DNA of 64,000 bases from positions 2,513,501 through 2,577,500 of the forward strand of contig NZ_CP014168.1 in assembly GCF_001717955.1 (NCBI RefSeq), in the 5' to 3' direction. How positions within the stretch are numbered: the stretch's first letter is position 1; the number at the start of each line of letters is the position of its first letter. This document shows, in pieces, positions 26,258 to 35,547 of the stretch. Position numbers and translations under genes: made by a program. This DNA is from Sphingomonas panacis. Lineage in GTDB: Bacteria > Pseudomonadota > Alphaproteobacteria > Sphingomonadales > Sphingomonadaceae. Under the pieces are notes generated by a model. The model was given only the letters and a program-made list of their open reading frames with translations. It did no database searches and was not told the origin of the DNA.

Positions 26258-26288
26258 CGCGTGAGCCTAGGCGGGCATGCCGCCGGGT

Positions 26289-27572
26289 TCAACTGCCGGG
26301 CAGAGTCGCCTTGGGGAAGCCCGCCCACGCCGCGTCGTAATCGGGCAGGGCATGTTCGAGCGCGAAACGGGTCGGGCGATACGGCCAGCAGCTTTCGACC
26401 ATGAACGCCATCGTATCGGCGATCTTGCGCGGTTGCAGATCGGCCTCGCTCGCCGCGCGCCAGCTCGCCACGTCCGGGCCGTGACCGGCCATCAGATTGT
26501 GCAGCGACAATCCCCCGGGCGCGAAGCCGTCGGCCTTGGCGTCATAGGCGCCGGTGATGAGGCCCATCGCTTCCGACATCACATTGCGGTGAAACCACGG
26601 CGGGCGGAACGTGTCCTCCGCCACCATCCAGCGCGGCGGGAAGATCACGATATCGGCATTGGCGCGGCCCGGAACGTCCGACGGCGAGGTCAGCAGCGTG
26701 AAGATCGAAGGATCGGGATGATCGAAGCTGACGGTGCCGATCGTGTTGAACCGCGCGAGATCGTATCGCCACGGCGCGACATTGCCGTGCCACGCGACCA
26801 CGTCGAGCGGGCTATGGTCGAGCGTGGTTATCCACAGACTTCCCAACGCCTTTTGCACAAGCGTGAAGGGGGCGTCGATGTCCTCGAACCATGCGACCGG
26901 GGTCTCGAAATCGCGCGGATTGGCGAGGCCGTTGGCCCCGATCGGGCCGAGATCGGGCAAGCGGAACAGCGCGCCGTGGTTCTCGGCGATATAACCGCTG
27001 GCGGCACCATCCGGCAGCAACGCGCGGAAGCGAACCCCGCGCGGGACCAACGCGATCTCGCCGGGCGCGACATCGATCCGGCCGAGTTCGGTAAGCAGCG
27101 TGAGGCGACCCGCTTGGGGCAGGAACAGCAGCTCGCCATCGGCATTCACGAACGCGCGCTCGGTCATGTCGCGATTGGCGGCGTAGAGGTGGACCGCGAC
27201 GCCCTCCAGATCGGCTGGATCGCGGTTGGCGAGCATCGTGGTGATGCCGTCGATCAGGTCGGTCGGTTCGGTTGGCGCATCGATCGGCGACCAGCGCAGC
27301 CGGTTTGGTGGCAGCGGCGCATCGTCGGTGCCCGGTGCGAAGCGCGGTGCGCCCTGATAGCGCGTGTAGGGCGGGTGTTCGGCGGACGGGCGCAGCCGGT
27401 ACAGCCAGCTCCGCCGATTCTCGTGGCGCGGCGCAGTGAAGGCGGTGCCCGAGAGCTGTTCGGCATAGAGGCCGAAGGCGGGCCGTTGCGGCGAATTGCG
27501 GCCGATCGGCAGCGCGCCCGGCACGGCCTCGGTGGCGAAGTGGTTGCCGAAGCCGGTGAGATAGTCGGTCAC
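26289..27572 (-). CDS. hmgA: Homogentisate 1,2-dioxygenase
   Basis: 427 aa, full length for the family. Starts [22 protein letters not shown]; the conserved [14 protein letters not shown] is present. The non-haem iron ligands fall in [11 protein letters not shown] (His and Glu) and NLMAGHGPD (His). It cleaves homogentisate to maleylacetoacetate in tyrosine and phenylalanine breakdown, downstream of HppD. Cytosolic hexamer in the family. The following isomerase and hydrolase genes (maiA, fahA) are not in the window. Confidence 0.96.
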   Translation of the reverse strand: MTDYLTGFGNHFATEAVPGALPIGRNSPQRPAFGLYAEQLSGTAFTAPRHENRRSWLYRLRPSAEHPPYTRYQGAPRFAPGTDDAPLPPNRLRWSPIDAPTEPTDLIDGITTMLANRDPADLEGVAVHLYAANRDMTERAFVNADGELLFLPQAGRLTLLTELGRIDVAPGEIALVPRGVRFRALLPDGAASGYIAENHGALFRLPDLGPIGANGLANPRDFETPVAWFEDIDAPFTLVQKALGSLWITTLDHSPLDVVAWHGNVAPWRYDLARFNTIGTVSFDHPDPSIFTLLTSPSDVPGRANADIVIFPPRWMVAEDTFRPPWFHRNVMSEAMGLITGAYDAKADGFAPGGLSLHNLMAGHGPDVASWRAASEADLQPRKIADTMAFMVESCWPYRPTRFALEHALPDYDAAWAGFPKATLPGS

Positions 27573-27597
27573 GTTGCGTTTCCTTGAGGCATCTCCA

Positions 27598-27670
27598 TTC
27601 GTCCCGAGCGAAGTCGAGGGACAGACCTCGGCGCTACGCCATGTGTCTCGACTTCGCTCGACACGAACGG
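27598..27670. repeat. Palindromic intergenic repeat, family C, copy 2
   Basis: Same arm sequence as the copy at 21141 (CCCGAGCGAAGTCGAGGGACA and complement), here between hppD and hmgA. Confidence 0.82.
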
Positions 27671-27693
27671 TCTTGGAAGCAAAAGGGCCGGAC

Positions 27694-28749
27694 TCAGCCC
27701 TCCACCGTCACCACGCCGCGGCGAATCTGGTCCAGTTCGATCGATTCGTACAGCGCCTGGAAGTTGCCGTTGCCGAACCCTTCATTGCCCTTGCGCTGGA
27801 TGATCTCGAAGAAGATTGGCCCGAACATATTCTCGGTGAAGATCTGGAGCAGAAGCCCCTCAGTCTCGACGTCGCCGTCGATCAGGATACGGTTGCGCTT
27901 CAAACGCTCGAGATCCTCGCCGTGGCCGGGGACGCGTTTGTCGACCAGTTCGTAATAGGTCTCGATCGTGTCCTGCAACCGCACGCCGCGCGCGCGCAGC
28001 GCCTCGACGGTGGCGAAGATGTCGTCGGTGGTCAGCGCGAGATGCTGGATGCCTTCGCCATTATATTCGCGGATGAATTCCTCGATCTGGCTCTTGTCGT
28101 CCTGGCTCTCGTTCAGGGGAATGCGGATCGCATGGTCGGGCGCGATCATCGCCTGGCTGAACAGACCCGTCGCCTGGCCCTTGATGTCGAAGAACTTCTG
28201 CTCCTCGAAGCCGAACAGGGTACGGTAGAATTCGCTCCACACCCGCATCTGCCCGCGCCGGACGTTGTGGGTGAGGTGATCGAGCAGGTCGAGCCCGACC
28301 GAATTGCGCGCCTCGGCCTCACGCCAGCCGGGGAACTCGGCCCAATCGGCATAGAGGTCGATGCCGTCCTGGATGAAATAGAGGTACGAACCGCCGATTC
28401 CCTGGATGACGGTATCGTCTTCCTCCGTAGGCTTGGCGCCGTTGGCGAGCGCCCATTCCATCGCCTTGGCCGGATCGGCGACGCGGAACGCCATCGCACT
28501 CGCCGAGGGGCCGTGTTCGCCCCGGAAGGCGGCGACGCGGCCAGCCTCGTCGCGGTTGATCATCAGGTTTATGCGGCCCTGCTTGTAGCGCGTGACGTTC
28601 TTGCTGGGATGGCGGTGCGTGGGAGTGAAGCCGAGCTGCTCGAGCAGCCGGCCCATGCCTTCGGGATCGGGCGAGGTGAACTCGACGAACTCGAAGCCGT
28701 TGAGGCCCAAGGGGTTCTGGCGCGGGGTTGATTCGGCATCTTGTATCAT
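27694..28749 (-). CDS. hppD: 4-hydroxyphenylpyruvate dioxygenase
   Basis: 351 aa, two vicinal-oxygen-chelate domains. Iron ligands His161 (DHLTHNV), His236 (GIQHLAL) and Glu315 (FFEIIQR) match the facial triad of bacterial HPPD. It converts 4-hydroxyphenylpyruvate to homogentisate and precedes hmgA. The ATG lies inside a 14-base palindrome, which suggests repressor control at the start codon. Confidence 0.96.
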   Translation of the reverse strand: MIQDAESTPRQNPLGLNGFEFVEFTSPDPEGMGRLLEQLGFTPTHRHPSKNVTRYKQGRINLMINRDEAGRVAAFRGEHGPSASAMAFRVADPAKAMEWALANGAKPTEEDDTVIQGIGGSYLYFIQDGIDLYADWAEFPGWREAEARNSVGLDLLDHLTHNVRRGQMRVWSEFYRTLFGFEEQKFFDIKGQATGLFSQAMIAPDHAIRIPLNESQDDKSQIEEFIREYNGEGIQHLALTTDDIFATVEALRARGVRLQDTIETYYELVDKRVPGHGEDLERLKRNRILIDGDVETEGLLLQIFTENMFGPIFFEIIQRKGNEGFGNGNFQALYESIELDQIRRGVVTVEG

Positions 28750-28756
28750 GTGATAC
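28743..28756. promoter_or_regulatory. Palindromic operator overlapping the hppD start
   Basis: GTATCA and TGATAC separated by 2 bases. The hppD ATG (28747-28749) is inside the palindrome. This is the size and symmetry of MarR-family sites, and a MarR gene ends the same cluster. Confidence 0.55.
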
Positions 28757-28815
28757 TAGATACGCGTGCGGCAGAATGGTGTCAAATGTAACCATATCGC
28801 TTGGTCCGCTACAAT

Positions 28816-28903
28816 CGTCGCCCCGGCGCAGGCCGGGGCCGGTGGGTTGCTTGGCGAGCGGATTGCCCGACACGCGGCGGCCCCGGCCTGCGCCGGGGCG
28901 ACG
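28816..28903. repeat. Palindromic intergenic repeat, family D, copy 1
   Basis: 88 bases: CGTCGCCCCGGCGCAGGCC and its complement as arms, ending 1 base before the stop codon of the GT2 gene. A homologous 88-base copy lies at 40565. Confidence 0.85.
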
Positions 28904-28904
28904 G

Positions 28905-29972
28905 TCAGGCCGGGCGGCGCTGCCGCGCGACATTGCGCGCGCCGCCGACGATCCGCGACAGGATCAGGTCGTCCAACCCAGCATAGCCCAGCCCGAGATG
29001 GTCGGGCCGCACCGTCGCGGTCTCGATCAGGCCGAGCGCGCCGGTGCGCAGCCCGATCCGACCGACCCGCGCCCAGCGCCGCGCGGTTTCCCAGCGCAGC
29101 AGCCGGCGGCTGGCGGCGTCGGGGCGGCGCGTCTCGATGAAGTGCGTCTGCAGGCGCACCAGCGCGTCGCCGAGCCGCTGTAGCGTCTCACGATCGGGTA
29201 CGGGGATTTGGCCCATCACGTGCAGGACGATCAGCGACGCGACCGCCTCGGCCTCGTCGCCGAGATGATCGCGGTGCGCGTCGGCGAGGATCGACACCGA
29301 ACAGGCGCGCAGTTCCTCGACGCGGCGCTGCGAGAGGCCGCCGCCATGCCGACGATAGGTCACCAATTCCGCGTCGAGCCGCGCGATCGTGCCGAACCGG
29401 GCGATGCGGTGGTAGAGATCGTAATCCTCGGCGCAGATCAGCTCGGGGCGCATGAAGATGTCGAGCTTGCGCGCGGCGTCGGCGCGCATCATCACCGACG
29501 ACCAGACAAGCGGGTTTTCAATCTTGAGCAGCCATTCGATCACGCTCGGCGTGGTCGCGGCGGCGAGCGTCGCTGGCAGGATCGCCCCGTTTTCGAGGAT
29601 GTTGGCGGCGGTGCCGAGCAGTACGGTCTCGGGGTGCGAATCGAGATAGTTGACCTGCGCGGCGAACCGCTCCGGGTGGCAGAGATCGTCATGGTCGAGC
29701 GCGGCGATATAGCGACCGCGTGCGTGCGCGAACGCGGTGTTGCGTGCCAGCACGACGCCCTGGTTGATCGGCGATTCGATGACGCGGATGCGCGGATCGC
29801 CGATCGCCTTCAGCACCGCGAGGCTGTCGTCGGTCGAGCGATCATCGACCACGATCAGTTCGAAATCACCGAACGTCTGCGCCTGCAAGCTCGCGATCGT
29901 CTCGCGCACGAGCGCCGCGCCGTTGTAGATCGCCATCAGCACGCTGATCGTCGGGGCGGGGGCGGCTGTCAT
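28905..29972 (-). CDS. Glycosyltransferase family 2
   Basis: 355 aa. GT-A fold: SVLMAIYNGAALVRETIASL, nucleotide-binding DDRSTDDS, the DxD-like ALDHDD, and ICAEDYDLYHR for the acceptor/base region. The last 100 residues are helical and basic, probably membrane-peripheral. It is likely to add a sugar in exopolysaccharide or other surface glycan synthesis, consistent with the priming transferase and wecBC further upstream on the same strand. Confidence 0.9.
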   Translation of the reverse strand: MTAAPAPTISVLMAIYNGAALVRETIASLQAQTFGDFELIVVDDRSTDDSLAVLKAIGDPRIRVIESPINQGVVLARNTAFAHARGRYIAALDHDDLCHPERFAAQVNYLDSHPETVLLGTAANILENGAILPATLAAATTPSVIEWLLKIENPLVWSSVMMRADAARKLDIFMRPELICAEDYDLYHRIARFGTIARLDAELVTYRRHGGGLSQRRVEELRACSVSILADAHRDHLGDEAEAVASLIVLHVMGQIPVPDRETLQRLGDALVRLQTHFIETRRPDAASRRLLRWETARRWARVGRIGLRTGALGLIETATVRPDHLGLGYAGLDDLILSRIVGGARNVARQRRPA

Positions 29973-30007
29973 CGGGATCGGCGTACCGCCTTGGTGCTAA
30001 AATGCGG

Positions 30008-30550
30008 TTACGCGCTCGGCTGCCCGTCGTTTTGCGCGGCAAGGCCGAGCCGCGCCTCGATCCGGTCGAGCCGCTCGGCGATCGCCATGTCGATCTTCTC
30101 GTGCAGGCGCAGGATCTCCAGTTCGGTGCGCAGATTGACCTCATAGTCGAGGCTCGCTGCGAGCCGGTCCTTCTGCGACTGGCGGTTCTGGCTCATCATG
30201 ATGACCGGCGCCTGGATCGCCGCGACGGTCGACAGCATCAGATTGAGAAAGATGAACGGATAGGGATCGAACGCCAGACCCCAATGCGTCAAGATGTTGC
30301 TGTTGAGCAGCATCCAGCCGAGCAGGATGATCGCGAAGACGATGATGAACGACCACGAACCGCCGACCGCAGCGACCTTGTCGGCGAGGCGCTGGCCATA
30401 GGTCGAGCGTTCGTCGGCGACGTCGGCGGCGTCGCGTGCGATCGGCAGCTTCGACTCGATCTTGTCGAGGACGTTGCGCTCTTCGGGATCGAGCGCCTGA
30501 CGGTGCCGGCCGGGGAACATGCGGGCGAGCGGATTGTGTTGCGAGGCCAT
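30008..30550 (-). CDS. DUF1003 membrane protein
   Basis: 180 aa. A basic N-terminus, two membrane helices (WSFIIVFAIILLGWMLLN and the PFIFLNLMLSTVAAIQAPVI segment) and a C-terminal coiled region with QNRQSQKDRLAASLDYEVNL, the DUF1003 hallmark. Function unknown. It starts 8 bases after the FkbH-like gene, so it is probably in that operon. Confidence 0.85.
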   Translation of the reverse strand: MASQHNPLARMFPGRHRQALDPEERNVLDKIESKLPIARDAADVADERSTYGQRLADKVAAVGGSWSFIIVFAIILLGWMLLNSNILTHWGLAFDPYPFIFLNLMLSTVAAIQAPVIMMSQNRQSQKDRLAASLDYEVNLRTELEILRLHEKIDMAIAERLDRIEARLGLAAQNDGQPSA

Positions 30551-30558
30551 GTCGCTGC

Positions 30559-32454
30559 TTACTCCAGAATCATCGGCAGCGTCGGCGTCACGTAAGTTTC
30601 CAGATCGAGCGCCCATTCGGTGCCGCCGTCGGCACGGTCCGCGGTCTTGACGAAGCCGAGCTTGGCGAAATGGTCGCGCACCATCGCGTTCTTGGCGCTC
30701 GGGATATATTCGCCGACCAGCCGCGCCGCGCCGGCGGCGCGCGCCGCCGCCGCGACATGCGCGAGCACGGCTTCCTCGACGCGGCGGCCGAGCACGCGGC
30801 AGCTCATCAGCCATGTCTCGCAGCGCCATTCCTCCGCGCCGCGTGCGAAGATCAGCACCGAGATCATGCCGTTGTCGCCGAAGCGGTCGGCGAGGCGGAC
30901 TTGCATCGTGAAGCGCGTGGGATCGGCGGCGATCGCGGCGATGTCGGCTTCGGTGTAGCGGCGCGTCGTCAGGTTGAACTGGTTCGATTTGTTGGCGAGC
31001 TGCGCGATGCGGGCGCGGCCGGCGTCGTCGAACGGGGCGATCGTGCAAACCATCTCGAGCGAGGCGTGATAGTCGTGAAGGTTGCTCACAGACGTCATCG
31101 CGGCGGCGCGCTGGGCGTTGGCGCTGTACATGGCGGCGCGGCTGCGATCCTCGGCGCCGAAGGAGACGGCTTCGAAATAGCCGGCTTGCCCTAAAATCCG
31201 TGTGAAATCAGCAGGATCGCTGCCGATTTCGGGGACGGCGACCTCGGGCAGTTCCTGGCGGACCTGGGCGCGTTCGGCGGGGTTGTCGTCGAGGAAGACG
31301 AGCGCATCGGTGCCGATGTTGAGAGTCGCCGCGATCTGCCGCAGGTTGGATGCCTTGTCGGTCCAGTTGGCGAGGAACACGGCGATATGCTCTTCGCGCA
31401 GCAGCATTTCGCTATGCCCGCCATTGGGACCGATGAAGGGCAGGCGCGCGGCGGAATCCTCGTTCTTCGAACACACCGCCAGCACGACGCCGCGCGCGCG
31501 CAGATCGAGCGCGAACGCCTGTACGGCGAGATGCGCCTCGCCGGTGCCCGAACCTTGCCCCAGCAAAATGCCGTCGATCCCGTCGTCGCCGATGATGCCG
31601 CCCCACAGCGTGTTGTCGAGATCGAGCACGAGGCACTTGCGCGACAGACCGCGAAACGCGGCGAGCAGCCCGCCGAGCTTGTCGGCGTAGAGCGGAAGCG
31701 CCTCGACCGCGAAGGGGAGTTTGGCATCGTGCCACAAACGCGCGTCGTGCCACTGCCTGAGCCCGACGCTGGCGGCGAGGAAGGCGACGTCGAGGACGAG
31801 ATCACCGCTGCCGGCGACGCTGCGCAGCAGCCGGGCGTTGAACTCGGCGATCAGCCAGCGCACCGTGCCGGCGAGCTGGCCATCGAAGCTGCCGAACAGG
31901 CTCTCGACCGGGGGGGCGAGCGTCTGGACGATCACCGGCGCGCCGGCATGCGCGCGCGCGCCCGCGCGGAGGGCGGCGACATAGTCGAACGCGCGCGTGA
32001 CGGTCGCCTCGGCTTCGGCGGGGTCGAGGCAGGGGCGGGCGAGGCCGAGCGCCTGCGCGTCGAGCGCGAGCAGGATCGCGTCGGGCCGCGATTGCGCGAG
32101 GCTCGAACCGGGATCGAGCAACGCCTGCGCGGCCTGCCCGTAATCGGCGAGTTCGACGCTCAGTAGCAGCCCGTGGCGCAAGGCGGCGGCGGGAAGCGCA
32201 TAGGCGATCCCCTTGGCGGTGTGCGACGCGACGATACCGAGCTTGAGCGGCCTCAGCCCCGCGCCGGCGAGATCGCCGACCCGCGCCGAGACGACGCGGC
32301 TGGCCTGTTCGAGTTGGGTCGCATCGAGTGCCGTCTGGACGAGCGCCCGCAACGCGCCCGCGTCGATAGGGTCGGCGGTACGGATCGCCTTGAGCCGGGC
32401 ACGGAAATCGGCAGGCGCGGGCAGCAGCCAGGGGAGGGCGAACGGGTCGCTCAC
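30559..32454 (-). CDS. FkbH-like HAD-IIIC / GNAT protein
   Basis: 631 aa from GTG 32454 (GAGGA upstream). Three parts: an N-terminal SGNH-like region (about 70-260), a HAD-IIIC phosphatase domain with LDLDNTLWGG at 277-286 and FLDDNPAER, and a C-terminal GNAT-like domain (about 470-625; ITxLxNKxNQFNLTT-like segment present). FkbH-type enzymes make D-glyceryl-ACP from 1,3-bisphosphoglycerate. The acyl carrier protein gene directly upstream supports that chemistry. Confidence 0.88.
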   Translation of the reverse strand: MSDPFALPWLLPAPADFRARLKAIRTADPIDAGALRALVQTALDATQLEQASRVVSARVGDLAGAGLRPLKLGIVASHTAKGIAYALPAAALRHGLLLSVELADYGQAAQALLDPGSSLAQSRPDAILLALDAQALGLARPCLDPAEAEATVTRAFDYVAALRAGARAHAGAPVIVQTLAPPVESLFGSFDGQLAGTVRWLIAEFNARLLRSVAGSGDLVLDVAFLAASVGLRQWHDARLWHDAKLPFAVEALPLYADKLGGLLAAFRGLSRKCLVLDLDNTLWGGIIGDDGIDGILLGQGSGTGEAHLAVQAFALDLRARGVVLAVCSKNEDSAARLPFIGPNGGHSEMLLREEHIAVFLANWTDKASNLRQIAATLNIGTDALVFLDDNPAERAQVRQELPEVAVPEIGSDPADFTRILGQAGYFEAVSFGAEDRSRAAMYSANAQRAAAMTSVSNLHDYHASLEMVCTIAPFDDAGRARIAQLANKSNQFNLTTRRYTEADIAAIAADPTRFTMQVRLADRFGDNGMISVLIFARGAEEWRCETWLMSCRVLGRRVEEAVLAHVAAAARAAGAARLVGEYIPSAKNAMVRDHFAKLGFVKTADRADGGTEWALDLETYVTPTLPMILE

Positions 32455-32475
32455 GGCCGCGTCCTCAGCCGTGCA

Positions 32476-32718
32476 TCAGCCAATATGCGCGGCGATGCTG
32501 TCGACGAGATCGCCGACCTTCGAAAAGCCCTCGATCTCGGCGCTGGAGAAGCGGAAGCCGAAGCGCTTCTCGACCGCGACGATGAAGCGGATGTGGCTGA
32601 GGCTGTCCCATTCCTCGATCACCTCGGCGGAGAGGCCATCGGAATAGTCGAGTTCGTCGAGGTCGAAGACATCGCACATGATCTCGGTAACGATGCCGGT
32701 GATCTCTTCGCGGTCCAT
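32476..32718 (-). CDS. Acyl carrier protein
   Basis: 80 aa, acidic. Phosphopantetheine attachment Ser39 in EEWDSLSHIRFIVAVE. AAGGGAAGA precedes the ATG. It is not the housekeeping AcpP (DSLD-VE type) but a specialised ACP paired with the FkbH-like protein 21 bases downstream. It should carry a glyceryl or related acyl group for transfer to a glycan or small molecule. Confidence 0.9.
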   Translation of the reverse strand: MDREEITGIVTEIMCDVFDLDELDYSDGLSAEVIEEWDSLSHIRFIVAVEKRFGFRFSSAEIEGFSKVGDLVDSIAAHIG

Positions 32719-32797
32719 GGTGTCTTCCCTTGCGAATGTGGCGTCGATCTGGCGCAAATCGCCGTACAACGCAATTGCACAAAAATTGCCGTTCGGG

Positions 32798-33556
32798 TCA
32801 GCCGACGCTGAGGAACCAGCGCTGCATGCTCTCCAGCCCGATCGCGGTGAGCTTGCCGCCATAGGCCGCGCCGGTATCGATGCCGATCCGGTTTGGCTGG
32901 ACATCCACCTCGCCCGTCGGCGTGTGGCCGTGGATGATGAACTTGCCGAAGGCACCGCGATGATCGAGGAACGGCTGGCGAATCCAGCGCAGATCGGCGG
33001 GTTGCTGCGCGTCGAGCGGCACGCCGGGGCGCACCCCGGCATGGACGCAGAGATAGCCGCCGATCTCGATCCGGTCGCCAAGCCCGGCGAGGAAATCGAC
33101 ATGATCGGCGGGCACGCGCGCGCGCATGATGTCGATGAGTTCGGCGTCGCTGCCGGCGCCATAGATTTCATCGACGATGCCGTAACTGGCGAGCGTCGTA
33201 TCGCCGCCGATCCGCAGGAACATGCCCAGCGCCTCGACATCGCCGTCGAGCGCGAGGAGAAACACTTCCTCATGGTTGCCGGTGATGCAGGACACGCGAT
33301 CGTCCGAGGCGACGAGATCGCGCACCCGCTCGACCACCTCGCGCGAGGCGGGGCCGCGATCGATCAGGTCGCCGAGGAAGACCAGCCGCAGCGCGGCGGG
33401 CGCGCGGCGGGCGTGATCGGCGAAGACATCGTCGAGCAAGGCGTCGAGCAGGTCGGCGCGGCCATGCACATCGCCGATCGCATAGGCCCGAACGCCCGGC
33501 GGGATCATCGGCGGCGGTGGCGGCGGGACGCGTTTCTTGAAGGGTAAGCGGAACAT
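32798..33556 (-). CDS. Metallophosphoesterase, PPP serine/threonine phosphatase type
   Basis: 252 aa. GDVHGR at 28-33, GDLIDRG at 62-68, GNHE at 93-96, then CVHAG and HGHTPTG: a full dinuclear-metal PPP signature as in PrpA and lambda phosphatase. A run of six prolines sits at 11-16. Cytosolic. It is between the priming transferase and the ACP, so it could regulate glycan synthesis, but that is positional only. Confidence 0.9.
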   Translation of the reverse strand: MFRLPFKKRVPPPPPPMIPPGVRAYAIGDVHGRADLLDALLDDVFADHARRAPAALRLVFLGDLIDRGPASREVVERVRDLVASDDRVSCITGNHEEVFLLALDGDVEALGMFLRIGGDTTLASYGIVDEIYGAGSDAELIDIMRARVPADHVDFLAGLGDRIEIGGYLCVHAGVRPGVPLDAQQPADLRWIRQPFLDHRGAFGKFIIHGHTPTGEVDVQPNRIGIDTGAAYGGKLTAIGLESMQRWFLSVG

Positions 33557-33603
33557 CGTTTAGCCGATACTACGCGCTTCAGTCGCCGCGCGCCATCGCG
33601 GGA

Positions 33604-35022
33604 TCAGAAGGCGTTCCGGTGCAGCAGCACGCGGAAGGTCATCGCGATGATGAGCAGGTCGCGCCAGATCGACCAGGTATCGAGATATTCGAGATCGGCC
33701 TGGAGCCGGTTGCGCAGATCCGATTCGTAGACGGTCGCGCCGCGATAGCCGCGCACCTGCGCGAGCCCGGTCAGGCCCGGCTTGGCGGCATGGCGATGCC
33801 AGTAGCGCGTATCGACTTCCCAGAACAATTTGTCGGCGGCGCGCGAGCCGAGCGCGTGCGGGCGCGGGCCGACGATGCTCATGTCGCCCTTGAGCACGTT
33901 GATGAGCTGAGGCAGCTCGTCCATGCTGGTGCGGCGGATGAACTTGCCCACGCGCGTGACGCGATCATCGTCGCGCGAGGCGGAGCGCGCGCCCGCGAGA
34001 TCGGATTCGAGCACGCGCATGCTGCGGAACTTGAGCATCTTGAACATCTGGTTGCCGCGGCCGATGCGAGTCTGCTTGAAGAACACCGGGCCGGCGCTGT
34101 CGAGCTTCACCAGCACCGCGATGACCGCGAGGATCGGCAGCAGCGCGAGCAACGCGCCGAGCGCGAGGCTGAAATCGAACGCGCGCTTCATGAACCGATC
34201 GAACAGGCCGAGCGGACCGTTGGCGATGACGATGGTCGGTTCGCTGCCGTGGCTGCCCATGCCGAGCGGCGCCAGATCGCGCAGTTCGGGCGCGACGATC
34301 TCGCTCTGGATGTTCGCGCCTTTGAGCGCATGCGCCCACGCCGTGCGGCGCTCGGGGCTGCACGCGACGACGACGCGATCGGCGCTTTCGAGCGACTTGG
34401 CGAGCCGGTCGTACATCACCGGATCATGCTGTTCGGGATCGAAGAATGCCTCGGGCGAGATCACCACCGAGAATTTGCCCGGCGGCACGCGCTGATCGCC
34501 TTCGCAGATCAGGATCACGCTGAACGGGTTGCCGCCGATGATCGCGGCCATGTGCTTCACGAACAGGTAGCGCGCCGCGATCAACGACCCGAGCGAGAAG
34601 ATCGCGCCCAGCGTCACCAGCATGCGCGGGAACCCTTCGGACGCGCGCACGAAGAACGCGACGAAGATCACCGCACTGATCGCGATGACGAGCGCCTGGG
34701 CGCCCTTGGCGACAGCGCGGAACGGGTCCTGAAGGTTGGCCGAGGCATAGGCATGCGCGTTGAGCGCGATGACCAGATACATCGGCAGCAGCACCGCGAG
34801 CAGCACGAGCCAGTTCTTGTCGCTGCCGAACCGGGCGCGCAGCAGCGCCGCGGCCATGAACGATGCTATGATGCACAGCAGATCGAGCAACATCAGGCCG
34901 GTGAAAGCGCGGCTGCGCAGCGCGGAGGCGCGCGGGCGCCACGCGGGTGTGCTGACCGAGGTCATCGAATCACGAGACCCAGGCTCTTGCGCCCAGCCGG
35001 ATCGTCCGAGTTCCAGGTTCAT
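33604..35022 (-). CDS. Polyprenyl-phosphate sugar-1-phosphate transferase (exopolysaccharide priming)
   Basis: 472 aa. Four N-terminal membrane spans (about 42-165), a cytoplasmic Rossmann-like segment, a fifth span (FSLALGALLALLPILAVIAVL) and the C-terminal bacterial sugar transferase domain with KLDSAGPVFFKQTRIGRG, KMLKFRSM, RRTSMDELPQLINVLKGDMS and VGPRP. It transfers a hexose-1-phosphate to undecaprenyl phosphate to begin exopolysaccharide repeat synthesis. GGGAAG precedes the ATG. Confidence 0.93.
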   Translation of the reverse strand: MNLELGRSGWAQEPGSRDSMTSVSTPAWRPRASALRSRAFTGLMLLDLLCIIASFMAAALLRARFGSDKNWLVLLAVLLPMYLVIALNAHAYASANLQDPFRAVAKGAQALVIAISAVIFVAFFVRASEGFPRMLVTLGAIFSLGSLIAARYLFVKHMAAIIGGNPFSVILICEGDQRVPPGKFSVVISPEAFFDPEQHDPVMYDRLAKSLESADRVVVACSPERRTAWAHALKGANIQSEIVAPELRDLAPLGMGSHGSEPTIVIANGPLGLFDRFMKRAFDFSLALGALLALLPILAVIAVLVKLDSAGPVFFKQTRIGRGNQMFKMLKFRSMRVLESDLAGARSASRDDDRVTRVGKFIRRTSMDELPQLINVLKGDMSIVGPRPHALGSRAADKLFWEVDTRYWHRHAAKPGLTGLAQVRGYRGATVYESDLRNRLQADLEYLDTWSIWRDLLIIAMTFRVLLHRNAF

Positions 35023-35547
35023 GTTGGCTTCCCGCGCAGTGATTCAATCGTTGCGTGCCCATAAAAGTAAAGGAATTCACCCGTTCTATAAAGCGTATTT
35101 TTGCAGTGCAGCATAAAATCGCGCTGCGGCGAACCCAATCCTGCGCGTTCGTGCCGCAAGGAATGGCATAGTCCCTTGAAAGTAAAGCGATGAATTGGCG
35201 AACTGCGTACAGGATGCGTTAGGGATATCCGCGATCGGGAGCGTCCCGCATCCCATTCTGGATCGCGATGCGCCCGTCCGCGACGACGCCCGAACATCGA
35301 CCGCCGGCCGACGTGTGTCGCGTGATGCATGGTCGCCGATGCACTCGGCTGCGTTCCCCAACGCACTCTCCACCGCGCTCCCCTTTTCTCCGCAACGGCC
35401 AGTATCGGTCTCTGGTCGCATGCGATCGGAAACGAGCGCGCAATGGCACATTGCCGCACGCTTGCGCAATGACCATCATCCGCGGTGGCGGCGTTCGGTT
35501 TTCCGTCGCATTTCCGCCGGGTCGGCTCGCGGCACGCGAGCGTGCGG
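35023..35547. other. Non-coding interval upstream of the priming transferase
   Basis: About 525 bases without a convincing gene; several overlapping frames are open but none looks like protein. The part next to the transferase (about 35055-35190) is clearly AT-richer than the surroundings and carries a direct repeat AAAGTAAAG at 35064 and 35179. A hairpin with GCAATG/CATTGC arms lies near 35440. It probably contains the exopolysaccharide promoter. Confidence 0.5.

Noticed and set aside
27574..28731. 385-codon plus-strand open frame
   Set aside because: Mirrors hppD, whose iron ligands are intact.
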